From Phytophthora sp. 'mugwort' (Eukaryota; Oomycota; Peronosporomycetes; Peronosporales; Peronosporaceae), in the NCBI GenBank assembly GCA_033558025.1, contig JAUCEF010000014.1, positions 682,001-746,000 of the forward strand: a stretch of 64,000 nucleotides of DNA, in the 5' to 3' direction. The first letter of the stretch is position 1. Each line of letters begins with the position of its first letter. The position numbers were made by a program, and so were the translations under genes. Shown here piece by piece: positions 30,946 to 40,900 of the stretch. The notes beneath the pieces are model-generated. The model searched no databases and was not told where the DNA came from. It saw only the letters and a program-made list of their open reading frames with translations.

Positions 30946-31411
30946 ATAAGTCACACATTCTTAAGAAGATCACAACTTTTTTTGAGAAGACACAAAAAAA
31001 ACAAGTAAATTTCTTTTCCAGAAACCGCTATTTGATTGTTATTATCATTTTACTGTCATCCCTTCGTCCACTAACTACACTTACATTGGAGAAATTCTAA
31101 CATTACGACGTCTCTCTCCTCGGATATCACGCGGTACATTAGATGTGCCACATCCATCAGGACCGCAGAGTCTTGACGTGGGGGAGCTTGACTTGTTTGG
31201 GGTTCTTGGCAATGAAGACGCTTGCTATTCTACGTCAGCTCGGTACAAAGATAAAGAAATGAAGGTACTTCCACATACAGAAGACTGGCTATGCTCCTAG
31301 CCAGTCCAGTTTGTCATCTTAGGCTCTGCCGTTGGGGCCATGAACGCTTGTTCTTGACTCCTTTGATCCTTTGATCCTCGAAATTCGGTGTTGCGTCTGT
31401 ATGACATCTCG
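30946..31411. other. Convergent 3' region of QTRT1 and HSF
   Basis: The two genes face each other, so both 3' UTRs lie here. AT-rich, with A8-type runs near 30995. No other feature is seen. Confidence 0.4.
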
Positions 31412-33655
31412 TTAAAAGCGCTGATTAGGATTATGAGGCATTTCTCCCATTGGCGATAACTGCTGCTGTTGTGGCATGAATGAGTAAGGCCCCGTCGAAC
31501 CTGAGCTGCTTTGCCCGTTCTGGTGAGGATAGCTCGGTTCATTCCAGGATTCCGAAGGAAGCGTCGTGGCCGTTTGCGGAGGTAAATTCTCGTCCAGCCC
31601 TGCGCTTTCCAGCAGCACATCGATATAGTCTCGGGGCTGAGTTGATTCTTGCCGATCTTGTTGTTCTTGTCGCTGCCGCTGCTGCTGTTGCTGATGGTAA
31701 GATGCGAGCCGCTCTTGTTGAGGCTGATAGTGTTGGGAGTATGACATCAAAGGACGCTGCTGAGACTTCCGTTGGCTGCCAGATGATGTCTGCGGATAGT
31801 CCATGGACCCGATACCACTCTGGAATGACGGCATGGCACTCTGTGAGGTGTTCGAGCCACCAAATTTGAACGGCATCATTGGGTGATTCTGCGACTGAGA
31901 TTGGTACGAAGAGCTGCCAATCGAGCCTAAACTTACATTAATAGACGTCGGCCATCCGCTGCAGGACTCAGCCTTGATGGGCGTTGACCACCCGCTGCTG
32001 GACTCGGGCTTGACGCTCGGAGACCCATATCCATATCCTCCTCCGTAAATATTTTGTTGACGATTCATCTGCAGGCGAGCTATCTGCTGCCGTAGTTGTT
32101 GCTGCTGCCCTTGCCGCTGTTGTTGCTGAAATTGATATGTATCTTGATTAATCGAGTTTGATGTAACGGGGAGTACCACGGAGGCATCACTCTTCACACT
32201 TGACGCGAAGATTGTCTGCGGTGGGGACGATGTACCAGTAGATGACATGAATTCTTCAAGCTGGTTGATTAAGATTGGTTTCCCACTCGAGATGCCACCG
32301 AAGTTGTAATTAGTCAGGACCTGGTCACTTCTGCGCCGACCGAGATTCACAGCGTTACGAGATCCAAAGCCGCCATTGCCACTACTACCCGGCATGTTCA
32401 TACTCATCCCCAGTCCAAACGTATCACCCAGTCCCGGCGGTAGAACATGAGGAAGACTCTGGCGTTTCCCACGTGCAGCCTGGTACGGATAGCGCTGTGA
32501 CAATTGCTTCGCCTCAGCAATTTTTTGCAGATACATAAATTGTTGCTGCGTCGACGATGCATTGGCCACAGCATCGGTTCGAGCTTCCATTTCCAGTTCA
32601 AATTCTTGCTCGGCAGGAGTTCCAGCGCGTTTGCGTCCTGGTAAATCTGCTGCAGCCTCAGCCGCTGCTGCGGCCGCAGCGGCTGCCGCCGCGGCCATGC
32701 CAAATGCCTCGGAACCAGGAAGCATTCCTGTAGAGTGACGCCGTCCGGCAGCTGCAGAGTTTAAAAATGTCACGGTAGCACCCGAGAGCGTGTTGGACTT
32801 TTGTCTCTTCACGGCTTGTTGAGTTGGAAGTTGGTTCCGTGCTTCCGCCAAATCGTGAGCTTCAAACCGCGCATCAGCTTGTACTCGGGCCTGAGCGTGG
32901 GCTTGTTCTTGAGCTTGTAATTGATTCATCAGATCAATGGGGTTGGACTTAAGCGTCGCGGCCATGGCGGCCGACATGACGGCTGGGTTCGCTCGCTCCT
33001 TGCGTTTAATGAGCTTCATCCTCTCTTTATCTGCTCGAAGGAAAAACGGGTGGCTGAAGGTACAGATATTTGTCTGCGTCTTGGTCCACTTTTTGAACCC
33101 AAAATAGTTGAGTTGTCTCTGGAAGCTCGACACCTTGTTGTGTTTAAAGTACTTAGGTAAAATCTGGCCGGCGAGCTCCTCTGGCTGTATGATCTGGAAG
33201 GCTGTGCCTTCATGCGACCACGTGATGATATTTGGGTCCTCCATCTCCAGAATCTGGAACAGAAACCGTAAAAACTTCGGCACGCCCACGTTGCGGCGCT
33301 TGATCACGTGCGTCTCGGGTCTCTTAATCTCCGTCAGCTTCTCGTCTCCCGACCCGAAATTAAGCTCCTGCTCTTGTTCTGGCTCCTCCTGAGGAACCAC
33401 CAACGACGCCTGACGCGTGGCCGTCATGTCCACGCTGTTCCCGGCCGCTAAGAAGCCGCCGAGCTCCGACTTGGTGCCAAATAGCGGAAAAGATTCGGCG
33501 TCCAGTGCCGAGAACTGCTGGGGCTGCGTCGGCCGCTGCGGGCTGCCAAAGAACGACGCGGATGCTGGGGGGCCCATGTCGTTGACGCACTGGGAGCTGG
33601 CGGTGCGAGTGGAAGTGCTGCTGTTACGGGGCTCGCGGTCTCTCTCGCCGAGCAT
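31412..33655 (-). CDS. HSF: Heat-shock transcription factor (HSF)
   Basis: An intronless 747-residue protein. The HSF DNA-binding domain is at about 126-219: VPKFLRFLFQILEMEDPNII, TWSHEGTAFQI, the recognition helix in KHNKVSSFQRQLNYFGFKKW and the TFSHPFFLRADKE end. A basic stretch (KLIKRKERAN) can serve as a nuclear signal. The oligomerisation part is a weak Gln/Ala-rich coiled coil at about 235-275. The remainder is low complexity: an alanine run near residue 330, several Gln-rich blocks (QFQQQQRQGQQQQLRQQ) and repeats around KPESSSGWSTPIKAESCSGW. It should bind heat-shock elements as a trimer. The 5' region is shared with the divergent Cdt2-like gene. Confidence 0.93.
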   Translation of the reverse strand: MLGERDREPRNSSTSTRTASSQCVNDMGPPASASFFGSPQRPTQPQQFSALDAESFPLFGTKSELGGFLAAGNSVDMTATRQASLVVPQEEPEQEQELNFGSGDEKLTEIKRPETHVIKRRNVGVPKFLRFLFQILEMEDPNIITWSHEGTAFQIIQPEELAGQILPKYFKHNKVSSFQRQLNYFGFKKWTKTQTNICTFSHPFFLRADKERMKLIKRKERANPAVMSAAMAATLKSNPIDLMNQLQAQEQAHAQARVQADARFEAHDLAEARNQLPTQQAVKRQKSNTLSGATVTFLNSAAAGRRHSTGMLPGSEAFGMAAAAAAAAAAAAEAAADLPGRKRAGTPAEQEFELEMEARTDAVANASSTQQQFMYLQKIAEAKQLSQRYPYQAARGKRQSLPHVLPPGLGDTFGLGMSMNMPGSSGNGGFGSRNAVNLGRRRSDQVLTNYNFGGISSGKPILINQLEEFMSSTGTSSPPQTIFASSVKSDASVVLPVTSNSINQDTYQFQQQQRQGQQQQLRQQIARLQMNRQQNIYGGGYGYGSPSVKPESSSGWSTPIKAESCSGWPTSINVSLGSIGSSSYQSQSQNHPMMPFKFGGSNTSQSAMPSFQSGIGSMDYPQTSSGSQRKSQQRPLMSYSQHYQPQQERLASYHQQQQQRQRQEQQDRQESTQPRDYIDVLLESAGLDENLPPQTATTLPSESWNEPSYPHQNGQSSSGSTGPYSFMPQQQQLSPMGEMPHNPNQRF

Positions 33656-34344
33656 TCTGCGTTGTGCATCCTTTCAAGGCCGAGGAAATCTTCTGGGAAA
33701 AAAAATACTTCCACGTTTGGTGTGGTGAATTTAGAGCCAATGAATAGGTCTCAAACATCTTTTCGACCAACCACAACGCATGCTGTTTCTTTGCAAAAAT
33801 CACCTGAGTCGACTAATGTGTAGACGTCGGGCAGCATGGTAGCAGGGAGCGTTGCGTGCTGCTGGCTACCACTGGGCTCGTTTCTTGTGAGTGGGGCGAG
33901 CGAGGTGGACAGGCAGAGAAGCCCCGTTATGGTACAGTAGTGCGAGAGAGAGCCAAGTGATCTTAGACGTTAAGGTTCTAAATAAGTAACTAAGAAAAAG
34001 AAGTGACTCAGTTTAGACTGGATTCTCGTATTGCAAACGTAATTACTGGGCACTGGCCATACCGCACGCCACGAGCCGTTATGGCAAGAGCCTCGAGCGT
34101 AGAGAGTGACTTATGTCTGCCACTGGTCAGAGAGAGGAACCTTGACGTGGTCGCCGGACGTACTGGGAGGAAGTATCTTGCGAGTAAGACAATTCGGCGA
34201 TTGGCCCGAAAAAGGGTCCAAAATTTAGCTTCAACATGATGTGTGCCACTTTCTATCGGTGCTATCATTGAAGTACATTTACCTTATGTTTCCTATTTAG
34301 TTCACAGAGAATAAATCGCCCTACGACTGGCGCCAGTAGAGTAC
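33656..34344. promoter_or_regulatory. Divergent promoter region between HSF and the Cdt2-like gene
   Basis: The two genes start 689 bases apart in opposite directions. Near the HSF start there are GAA and TTC triplets (GGAAATCTTCTGGGAAA at about 33684-33700), but the spacing is 3 rather than 2, so no proper heat-shock element is claimed. No other gene is seen. Confidence 0.4.
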
Positions 34345-36204
34345 ATGGCACACCTCGCACAGCAGCTCGCGAGGCTGCAGCTCGGCGCCCCGGGGGGAAG
34401 GCATCGCCCCTCTAAACGCCTCTATGATGCGCCCCACATTTACTTCAACGCTCTTTCCATCTCCCTCCAACGTCGCTCGGTCCAGCGGTGCCTACTCGCG
34501 TCGCTACACTGTACGGTGCAACGTGTCCTGGCGCTCGGAGACGGGCCCGAAGTCCCTATTAATGGCCAAACCATGGGTTATATGGCCTCCGTACCCATCT
34601 TCCAGGTCGCCTACGGGTCTACAAATAACCTTCTCGTGGCTGTGGACGAAGAGGGGGCAGTGGGGGTCATCGATGTGGCCGCAGGCCGCCGGAAGAGCCG
34701 CTGGATGGCGCACCACAACGCCGTTTTCGACGTTATTTGGACGCAGGACGACGACCAGCTGCTGACTGCAGCGGGGGACTCGGAAATTCGACTATGGGAC
34801 GTCGAGACCGCCGGAATGAGCGCTGCGATGGGGACGATACCGGTTTCAACGCTGAGAGGTCACGATATGAGTGTCAAATGCGTGCGGCAGGCGCCCGATA
34901 ACGCTCATGTGTTTGCTTCAGGTGGGCGTGATGGAAAGGTGTTGCTGTGGGATACTCGAGCTACCAGGAAACCTATGTCATTACTGGAAAATGTGCATGC
35001 AGAGCCTACGCCGTCGAGGACGTCATCGCCGAATGTTTCGTTCACGTCGCCCACCCAGAAAAGGAGACGACGAAGAACAGCTACATCATCGGCATCACCT
35101 TCGCCGCGCAGTGTCACGTGCGTAGAGTTTGGTTCAACAGGGAACGAGATTATTACGGCAGGTGCTGTGGATGCCGTCGTAAAATTCTGGGACCTTCGAT
35201 GTCTCGGAACTTGCTCTACTGCAGGCTATGGGAAGAAGAAAACGGCCGCTAAGTTACCAGTGCCGATTCGTGAGATATCGTGTTCAAGTCGTGAAGGCGC
35301 CCGTCGTGGTATTTCATCGTTATCCCTTCGCCACGGAGAAGCTGGTGGTGCGTCTCACCTTCTTGTAAACGTGCTGAATGACTCCATTGCTGTGATTGAT
35401 CTTGGCCAAAAGCAGTCCGGGACGAATTACCACGAAGCTAGAACAGTTCTTCGCTGCTTAGGACATCAGGCTAGCTCGTTCTATTGCAAAGCTGCGTTTA
35501 GCCCTGAAGGAGACTTCATTGCTGGTTCATCCGCTGACGGTCTTGTATACGTTTGGGATGCGCGCGTAAGTACTTCGTCCGACGGGTTCGTACCATCTGC
35601 GTGGTCTGGTCTCGGTGTTCAGCAGCGAGCGCCATGCTTTGTACTAAAGGGCCATACGAATGAGGTAAACGGAGTAGCATGGAGCTCGCAGGACTTTACT
35701 CAACTTGCATCCTGTTCGGATGACGGTACGGTCCGTTGCTGGCAGATCGGTGGGGAACGGGATCAACGAAACGAAAAAAAAACTGGTGGGAAAGCTGCAC
35801 GTTTTGAGCTACAGGTAGCGTCCTGCGACGACTCCTCTTGGAAAACGGAATGGGCAAACTGGGGCGAGTTTGTTGATCAACCAGACGGGTGTGCGTACTT
35901 TGTACGAGGTAACAATTCAGCACAATTTACTCGATCAAGCCATCATTTATCGCCAAGACGCCAGAGAGTATCCCAAGCAGACAAGCAACGGGCTTCCCCT
36001 CAGGTCACGCGACACAACACTGAGCCTCGGCTGCACCCCGTCCACGAGGTTCCCATCGCACAGCATCAGCCGCAACTGGAACCAAAAGAATCGCTGGATG
36101 TTCGTCCAGAACCAAAGCGACGTATCAAACTGCGACGAAAAGTGAAGTCTACAGCCCAACCCAAGCGAGCTCAACGGACGCTCCTGGAACTGTGGGGACG
36201 ATAA
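34345..36204 (+). CDS. DTL: Cdt2/DTL-like WD40 protein (CRL4 substrate receptor)
   Basis: An intronless 619-residue protein. WD40 repeats fill about residues 80-475. They include AAGDSEIRLWDVE, ASGGRDGKVLLWDTR, TAGAVDAVVKFWDLR, AGSSADGLVYVWDAR and ASCSDDGTVRCWQI. Three end in WDxR, the DDB1-binding box of CRL4 receptors. A low-complexity basic insert (QKRRRRRTATSS) interrupts two repeats, as in Cdt2 proteins. The C-terminal 140 residues are basic and disordered and end in QRTLLELWGR, which resembles a PCNA-interacting peptide. Cdt2 directs PCNA-dependent ubiquitylation of Cdt1 and other S-phase targets. Assignment to Cdt2 rather than another WD40 receptor is inferred from the WDxR boxes, the insert and the tail. 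Confidence 0.8.
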   Translation: MAHLAQQLARLQLGAPGGRHRPSKRLYDAPHIYFNALSISLQRRSVQRCLLASLHCTVQRVLALGDGPEVPINGQTMGYMASVPIFQVAYGSTNNLLVAVDEEGAVGVIDVAAGRRKSRWMAHHNAVFDVIWTQDDDQLLTAAGDSEIRLWDVETAGMSAAMGTIPVSTLRGHDMSVKCVRQAPDNAHVFASGGRDGKVLLWDTRATRKPMSLLENVHAEPTPSRTSSPNVSFTSPTQKRRRRRTATSSASPSPRSVTCVEFGSTGNEIITAGAVDAVVKFWDLRCLGTCSTAGYGKKKTAAKLPVPIREISCSSREGARRGISSLSLRHGEAGGASHLLVNVLNDSIAVIDLGQKQSGTNYHEARTVLRCLGHQASSFYCKAAFSPEGDFIAGSSADGLVYVWDARVSTSSDGFVPSAWSGLGVQQRAPCFVLKGHTNEVNGVAWSSQDFTQLASCSDDGTVRCWQIGGERDQRNEKKTGGKAARFELQVASCDDSSWKTEWANWGEFVDQPDGCAYFVRGNNSAQFTRSSHHLSPRRQRVSQADKQRASPQVTRHNTEPRLHPVHEVPIAQHQPQLEPKESLDVRPEPKRRIKLRRKVKSTAQPKRAQRTLLELWGR

Positions 36205-36390
36205 GCTGCTTATAATGAGCGCGTATCAACCTAGGAACCTAGAAATTGACGATAGAATACATCGAGATAGAATAGTTTAGACGCGGCCATCAGTGAGAAT
36301 GTCAACGGTGCTGATGGCAGGATATCAATTTTAGCGTCAGGTTAACATTCTTCTCGACTTCTGGTGTGGGTAATTGTAAGAGGTAGCACT

Positions 36391-37879
36391 TTACAGGACA
36401 TCCTCCTCGAAGGCCTTTTCGAAGACGCCGAGAAGCTTGTTGATGTCCTTTTCGTCCACAACGAGCGGCGGGCACAGACGAATCGTGCTGCATAGAGAAA
36501 TGACCAAATACGTATAAAATACCAGAATTGTTAGACATCTGAACACCAGATCCATTACATCACATACACCCAAATAGATACATAGTAGACTTACTTTTCG
36601 CCAGCGGAGATAATGAGCACCTGATTGGACAGAGCATACTGGATAAGCGGGCCCACAGGCTTGGTGCACTCAAGGGCAACAAACAAACCGCCCTTGCCAA
36701 TCGGCTTACGGATATCTGCGACCTTGTCGGGGAATTTCTGCTGCAGCTTCGCCAGACCGTCGACCAGGTACTTGCCGCGCTTCTGCACGTTGGCGAGGAA
36801 GTCCTCGTTCATGATTTTGTTCAGCACCGTGTTGGCCACAGCACAGACAAGCGGGTTGCCACCGAAGGTCGTGCCGTGCTGGCCGGGGGTGATAGCCGAG
36901 GCCACCTTGTTGGACATGAGCACAGCGCCAATGGGCAGTCCGCCAGCAAGCGGCTTGGCCAGCGTCATGATGTCGGGCGTCACGTCGTACAGCTCGTGGG
37001 CGAACAACTTGCCCGTGCGGCCCAGACCACACTGCACTTCGTCGGTGATGAGCATGGCGTCGTGCTTGTCACACAGCGCACGCAGTTCGCGCATGAACTC
37101 TGGGTCGGCCGGGTACACGCCCCCCTCGCCCTGTACGGGCTCAATGAACACACCCGCCGTCTTATCCGAGATGAGTTTCTTGACGCTCTTAATGTCGTTG
37201 TATTCGGCGTAGTGTACGCCGGGTACCAGCGGCATGAACGCCTCGCGAATCTTGGGCTTGTGTGTCAACGTGAGCGCCGCAGCGGTACGGCCATGGAAGC
37301 CGTGTTTGAACGAGATGAATTCGATCTTCTTGCCCTCCAGAGGTCTGTTACAAGGATGGTTAGTCACTACTTTGTCGACACTATCCAACACGTTGTCACG
37401 TACGTTCCCTGGGTGACGCGGTTGGCGTAGAGACGCGCAAACTTGTACGCTCCTTCGTTGGCTTCGGTACCCGAGTTTGCGAAGAAGACTTTGTCAAATC
37501 GCGAGTTGTCCACGAGCGTCTTCGCCAGCTCCAGCGGCGCTTTAGAGTGGAACAAGTTGCTCACGTGGGTTACCTTCTTGCCGTTCTCCACCAGGCTATT
37601 GTACCAGTCTTCATCGCCGTGGCCTAAGCCGGAGACGGCAATACCGGCGTAGAAATCTAGGAACTCGCGGCCTTGCTCGTCATACAGCTTACTACCCTTA
37701 CCATGCGTGAACACGAGGCCCGGCTCGCCACGCACGCCGTCTGGGTTGTACGTCTTGGCCAGATATTTCTGCTCGTACGTGTCTGGGTTAAAGGGTTTCG
37801 CCGCGGCGGCGAAAGCCCGCGAGGAGGTGCCGGTCACACGCTGCAGCGACTTAGCGGAGCGAAGTGCGGAGGCCAGCAT
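36391..37879 (-). CDS. argD: Acetylornithine aminotransferase, mitochondrial
   Basis: Three exons, 37404-37879, 36595-37344 and 36391-36487, with introns of 59 and 107 nt (donors GTACGT and GTAAGT, acceptors AACAG and ATGCAG). The 440-residue product begins with a basic, Ser/Ala-rich presequence (MLASALRSAKSLQRVTGTSS) suited to mitochondrial import. Class III PLP aminotransferase motifs follow: FFANSGTEANEGAYKFARLY (PLP phosphate), FKHGFHGRT, Asp260 in ITDEVQCGLGRTG and the Schiff-base Lys289 in IMTLAKPLAGGLPIGAV, then GTTFGGNPLVCA. The enzyme transaminates N-acetylglutamate semialdehyde to acetylornithine in arginine synthesis. The motif set fits acetylornithine rather than ornithine aminotransferase, though they are related. 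Splicing was checked for frame at all four junctions. Confidence 0.93.
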
Positions 37880-38589
37880 CGTCGAATACTGGGGTTGCGC
37901 GGTGTTAATAACACACGATGGGGCTTTTCCGGTTATGAACAGCGAGCGGATCCGCCCGATAAAGAGGCGCCTGCGTCGCCAGACTTCCTCGTAAAATCAT
38001 GTGGACCCCATTGCACTGCTCGTCCAATCAAGATATAGGACATTTGGTTGTGGTAATCGAGGTGATGAGCGGATCAGCGAGGTGCTGTGCACTTGACGAG
38101 CATACTGGCAACTTGCCACTTAGAAAAACAACACGAAATGGTGTCGACGAGCAAGTTGCTTTTACGCGTAGCGTTGTCGCCATTGGTTAATAACTTCAAC
38201 CTCAACAGATTACCATGTGGCGGAAGATCTTTTTTTCGTTTCCAGTTTACATCGGTCCCAAGTGGATAAGCTGCGCGAAAAGCAGGCAGTCACCATCTGT
38301 GACGAAGTCCTGGCCAGCGGGCAAAGTGGCTCGATGCCTAAAGCATTGATGCTTTGCTGAGCTCGTTCGAAGCTACACCAGAGTGTCAGGCAACTCTGCC
38401 AGGAGTTCGTTTTGGACGGAGTTATCAGCAGGGAACCCGAAAAATATATTTAAGTTACTAAAAATAAGTATTGTATGTATTGTATCAGGTATTTATTTTT
38501 ACTGCAATTTACGTATTTATCAATTTGATGATACCCAAAATATTTATTTCGGTCGCTAGCCGCCGCGTCAGTGACTGGAAAAAAGAGAT
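37880..38589. other. 5' flank of the aminotransferase gene, nothing else recognised
   Basis: Promoter of the minus-strand aminotransferase, then a transition into repeat sequence. Short frames near 38220-38360 (DKLREKQAVTICDEVLASGQ) have transposase-like style but no identifiable family. Confidence 0.35.
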
Positions 38590-40315
38590 CTGCAACGCTT
38601 TCGATTGCCACTCGCTACTGCAGTTTCACTGCAATCCTAGACCGAAGTGCAGTCGTGTCTTGCAATAAGCGAGCGCCGTGCAGTTCTCATTGCAATATGC
38701 AGTCGAGTTGCAGTAACGACCGGCAAGTATTGCCAGATGGATTCATACTTCAAAGCGGAACCTTTGGTATAGACTCGAGGACGACCTGGTAGCAAGCCAC
38801 AGGAGGTCGTTAGGGAGCTGAGTCTTCGCCCAGTTCTCATTCTTAATTATTATTAGACATTTACGCTCCGCTCATGCACTGCTTGTCCAAACCGCAGAAG
38901 CGGTTAAGGATGAGCCGGTCCAACTGGATCACTATTGGTCATCCCTCGAGCCAACATGGCTGGCTTAGAGAGCACTCTCGAGCAGGGTAGAAGAAGTGGT
39001 AGCAAACACCAACGCAACAGTGGAAGACGGGCTACACGAACCTATACCGCCACCTTGACTGGTGCATCGGAAAGGATTTCCGCGACATTACGAAGCTGCT
39101 GTGAAATCTCAACAAAACCTACTCGGTTTCGCTGTCGTTGACTACGTGAGCGAGCGTGAACTAGTCATATACAAGTGGCTGAGCTCGGTGATCATGCGTG
39201 ACATGCCATTCTCGGAGGTCGACAACGAAATGACACGTGAGCTGGCCGGCTTAAAGTCGCAGGATCATGTATCGAGCAAGTCCATCCAGAACTACATCCT
39301 ACATCTAATACCGGTAGCCGAAGCGGAGATACCAATGCACTGCCCGATAAATATGCAGTCAAATTTGACGGATGGAAGGACAAAACGACTTATTACGTCG
39401 CTGTGCTACGGTATACATGCACGACGGTGTCTGCCAAGAGGTCTTGTTTGTCTTTTCGCCACCACTGGACGGGCAGGCATACACAGCAGATGCACATCGA
39501 GACTTGCTCTCATTTGGGCTTGGTGTTTTTCACCGATCACTTGACAGTGTGGTTGCATTGATTGCCGACAATTGTGTGACCAACAAAGCTGCAGTGAATT
39601 TACTCGGGATGCTCTTGCTCGGCTGCGCCGCTCGCAAGTTCAATTTGGCGATAAAACGCTATGTGAAAGAACAGCCCAGAGCAAGCGGTGCAATCAAGAA
39701 GCTGAGCAACATGTGCACCAAGGCATGCAACCTGAAGGCAGCAGCAGCACTGCGTGAGCTGACGGAGCTCGTTGTAATTCGCAACAATGACACGAGAAGG
39801 TCGTCTACCTACCGAATGCTCGAGCGATTCTTTTGGATTGAAGACGAGCTTCGCCAAGTACGCGACATCGAAGTTCCTCGCCATTCCGATCTCGAAGTCT
39901 TACGGGACATTATTCCAGCACTGGAGAAGTTCGACTCGATAATGGTCGGCTTACAGCAAAAGGACGTGGCTGTTGCATCGGCACGGGGGACATTTGACCA
40001 ATTGCTGGAAGATTTTCAGGAGCTCAGCCACTACCTTGCTCAAGATGCTGCAATTGTACATGACCTGGTCGTCGAGTCAGCGGAGGTGCAGCATGATACA
40101 AGTCATGTTCGAGGCCATCATGTTTCTGAAGACTAACAGGTTGTTCTGGGACTCGAAGCTGGTGGCCAAGGTAATCACACACTTCAACGAGCCTTCAACG
40201 AGCATCTGAAGCCGCAGAGGACACAGTAAGGTATTGCAAGCTTCTCCGCAATCAGGTATTGCAATAGCCTACCGTCATGCAATCGATCACTTTTTGTATT
40301 TTTCATAGCGTTGCA
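38590..40315. mobile_element. hAT-like transposon, dead
   Basis: CTGCAACGCT (38590-38599) and AGCGTTGCAG (40306-40315) are inverted copies flanking a broken hAT transposase. Both ends are crowded with short TGCAGT, TTGCAATA and TGCAAT motifs in both orientations (about 38590-38720 and 40225-40350), like the subterminal transposase-binding repeats of hAT elements. The real ends may lie slightly outside these coordinates; an 8-bp target duplication was not identified. Confidence 0.6.
39062..40135 (+). pseudogene. hAT transposase fragment, frameshifted
   Basis: The first frame (39110-39370) reads MPFSEVDNEMTRELAGLKSQ and SSKSIQNYILHLIP. A shift leads to KFDGWKDKTTYYVAVLRYTC, the hAT core with the first catalytic Asp region. 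A second shift leads to the frame ending at 40135, with LFVFSPPLDGQAY, HRDLLSFGLGVFHRSLDSVV, ALIADNCVTNKAAVNLLGML and GCAARKFNLAIKRYV, matching the D-N-C and G-C-x-x-H/R-x-x-N-L motifs of oomycete hAT proteins. The conserved His of the CAAH-type motif reads Arg here. The C-terminal dimerisation domain is missing or decayed. Confidence 0.8.
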
Positions 40316-40782
40316 GTCTTGCATTTATCTTGCAGTACTTTTCCGGCGGAAAGACCAATGTAGTCTTTCCAAGCACTGCGCCAAAAAATGATAGCCTAGC
40401 TCATGATATGTATACGATTTCCTATTGTCTCCCTACTCTATCCTCTTACGCAAACCATGTCCGACACGCTCCTAGCCCCGCAGCGGTCGAAGAACAAGGT
40501 CACACCTAAGCAGATCTCGTGTTTCTACTTCAAGCCTGTTTACTGATAATTCATTGACTTGTCGTCGATATTTAGTTGCTTTTTGTCTTAATTCAAAGAC
40601 TTTATTCAAGCAAAACTCACGTTTCTAATTGTAGTATACCGCATCGCTTCTGTCCTAAGCGAACTACAATGTACACAGTATTTTAATAAGGTTATTCACA
40701 AGATTAGGTTGCTAAAACGTAAATTTTATTGGAATTATATTGGAATTATTTTCGGTATATTTTAGCCAATCAAGAAAGCCTA

Positions 40783-40854
40783 GGACGCGGCGGGAATCGA
40801 ACCCGCGTCCGTCCGCATAATAAGCGGTGCTCTTGCCATTTGAGCTACACGTCC
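40783..40854 (-). tRNA. tRNA-like gene with odd anticodon loop, inside a transposon
   Basis: The 72-nt minus-strand sequence closes a cloverleaf. The acceptor is GGACGTG/CGCGTCC (one G-U), the D arm GCTC/GAGC, and the T arm GCGGG/CCCGC with loop TTCGATT. The A box is TAGCTCAAATGG and the B box GGTTCGATTCC. The anticodon stem is only CCGC/GCGG with loop TTATTAT, so the triplet at 34-36 reads ATT (Asn codon AAU), not a normal anticodon in eukaryotes. The body resembles tRNA-Ala(AGC), whose loop is TTAGCAT, with two changed anticodon bases and one base missing from the stem, but it lacks the G3-U70 pair. It is more likely a tRNA pseudogene or SINE head than a working tRNA. Confidence 0.6.
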
Positions 40855-40900
40855 AAGCGCACTTGGATACATTAAACATTGAACTAAGTAAGTTTTGTTA

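Noticed and set aside
33684..33700. Heat-shock element upstream of the HSF gene
   Set aside because: GAA and TTC triplets are present, but the gaps are 3 bases instead of the 2 required for inverted nGAAn units.
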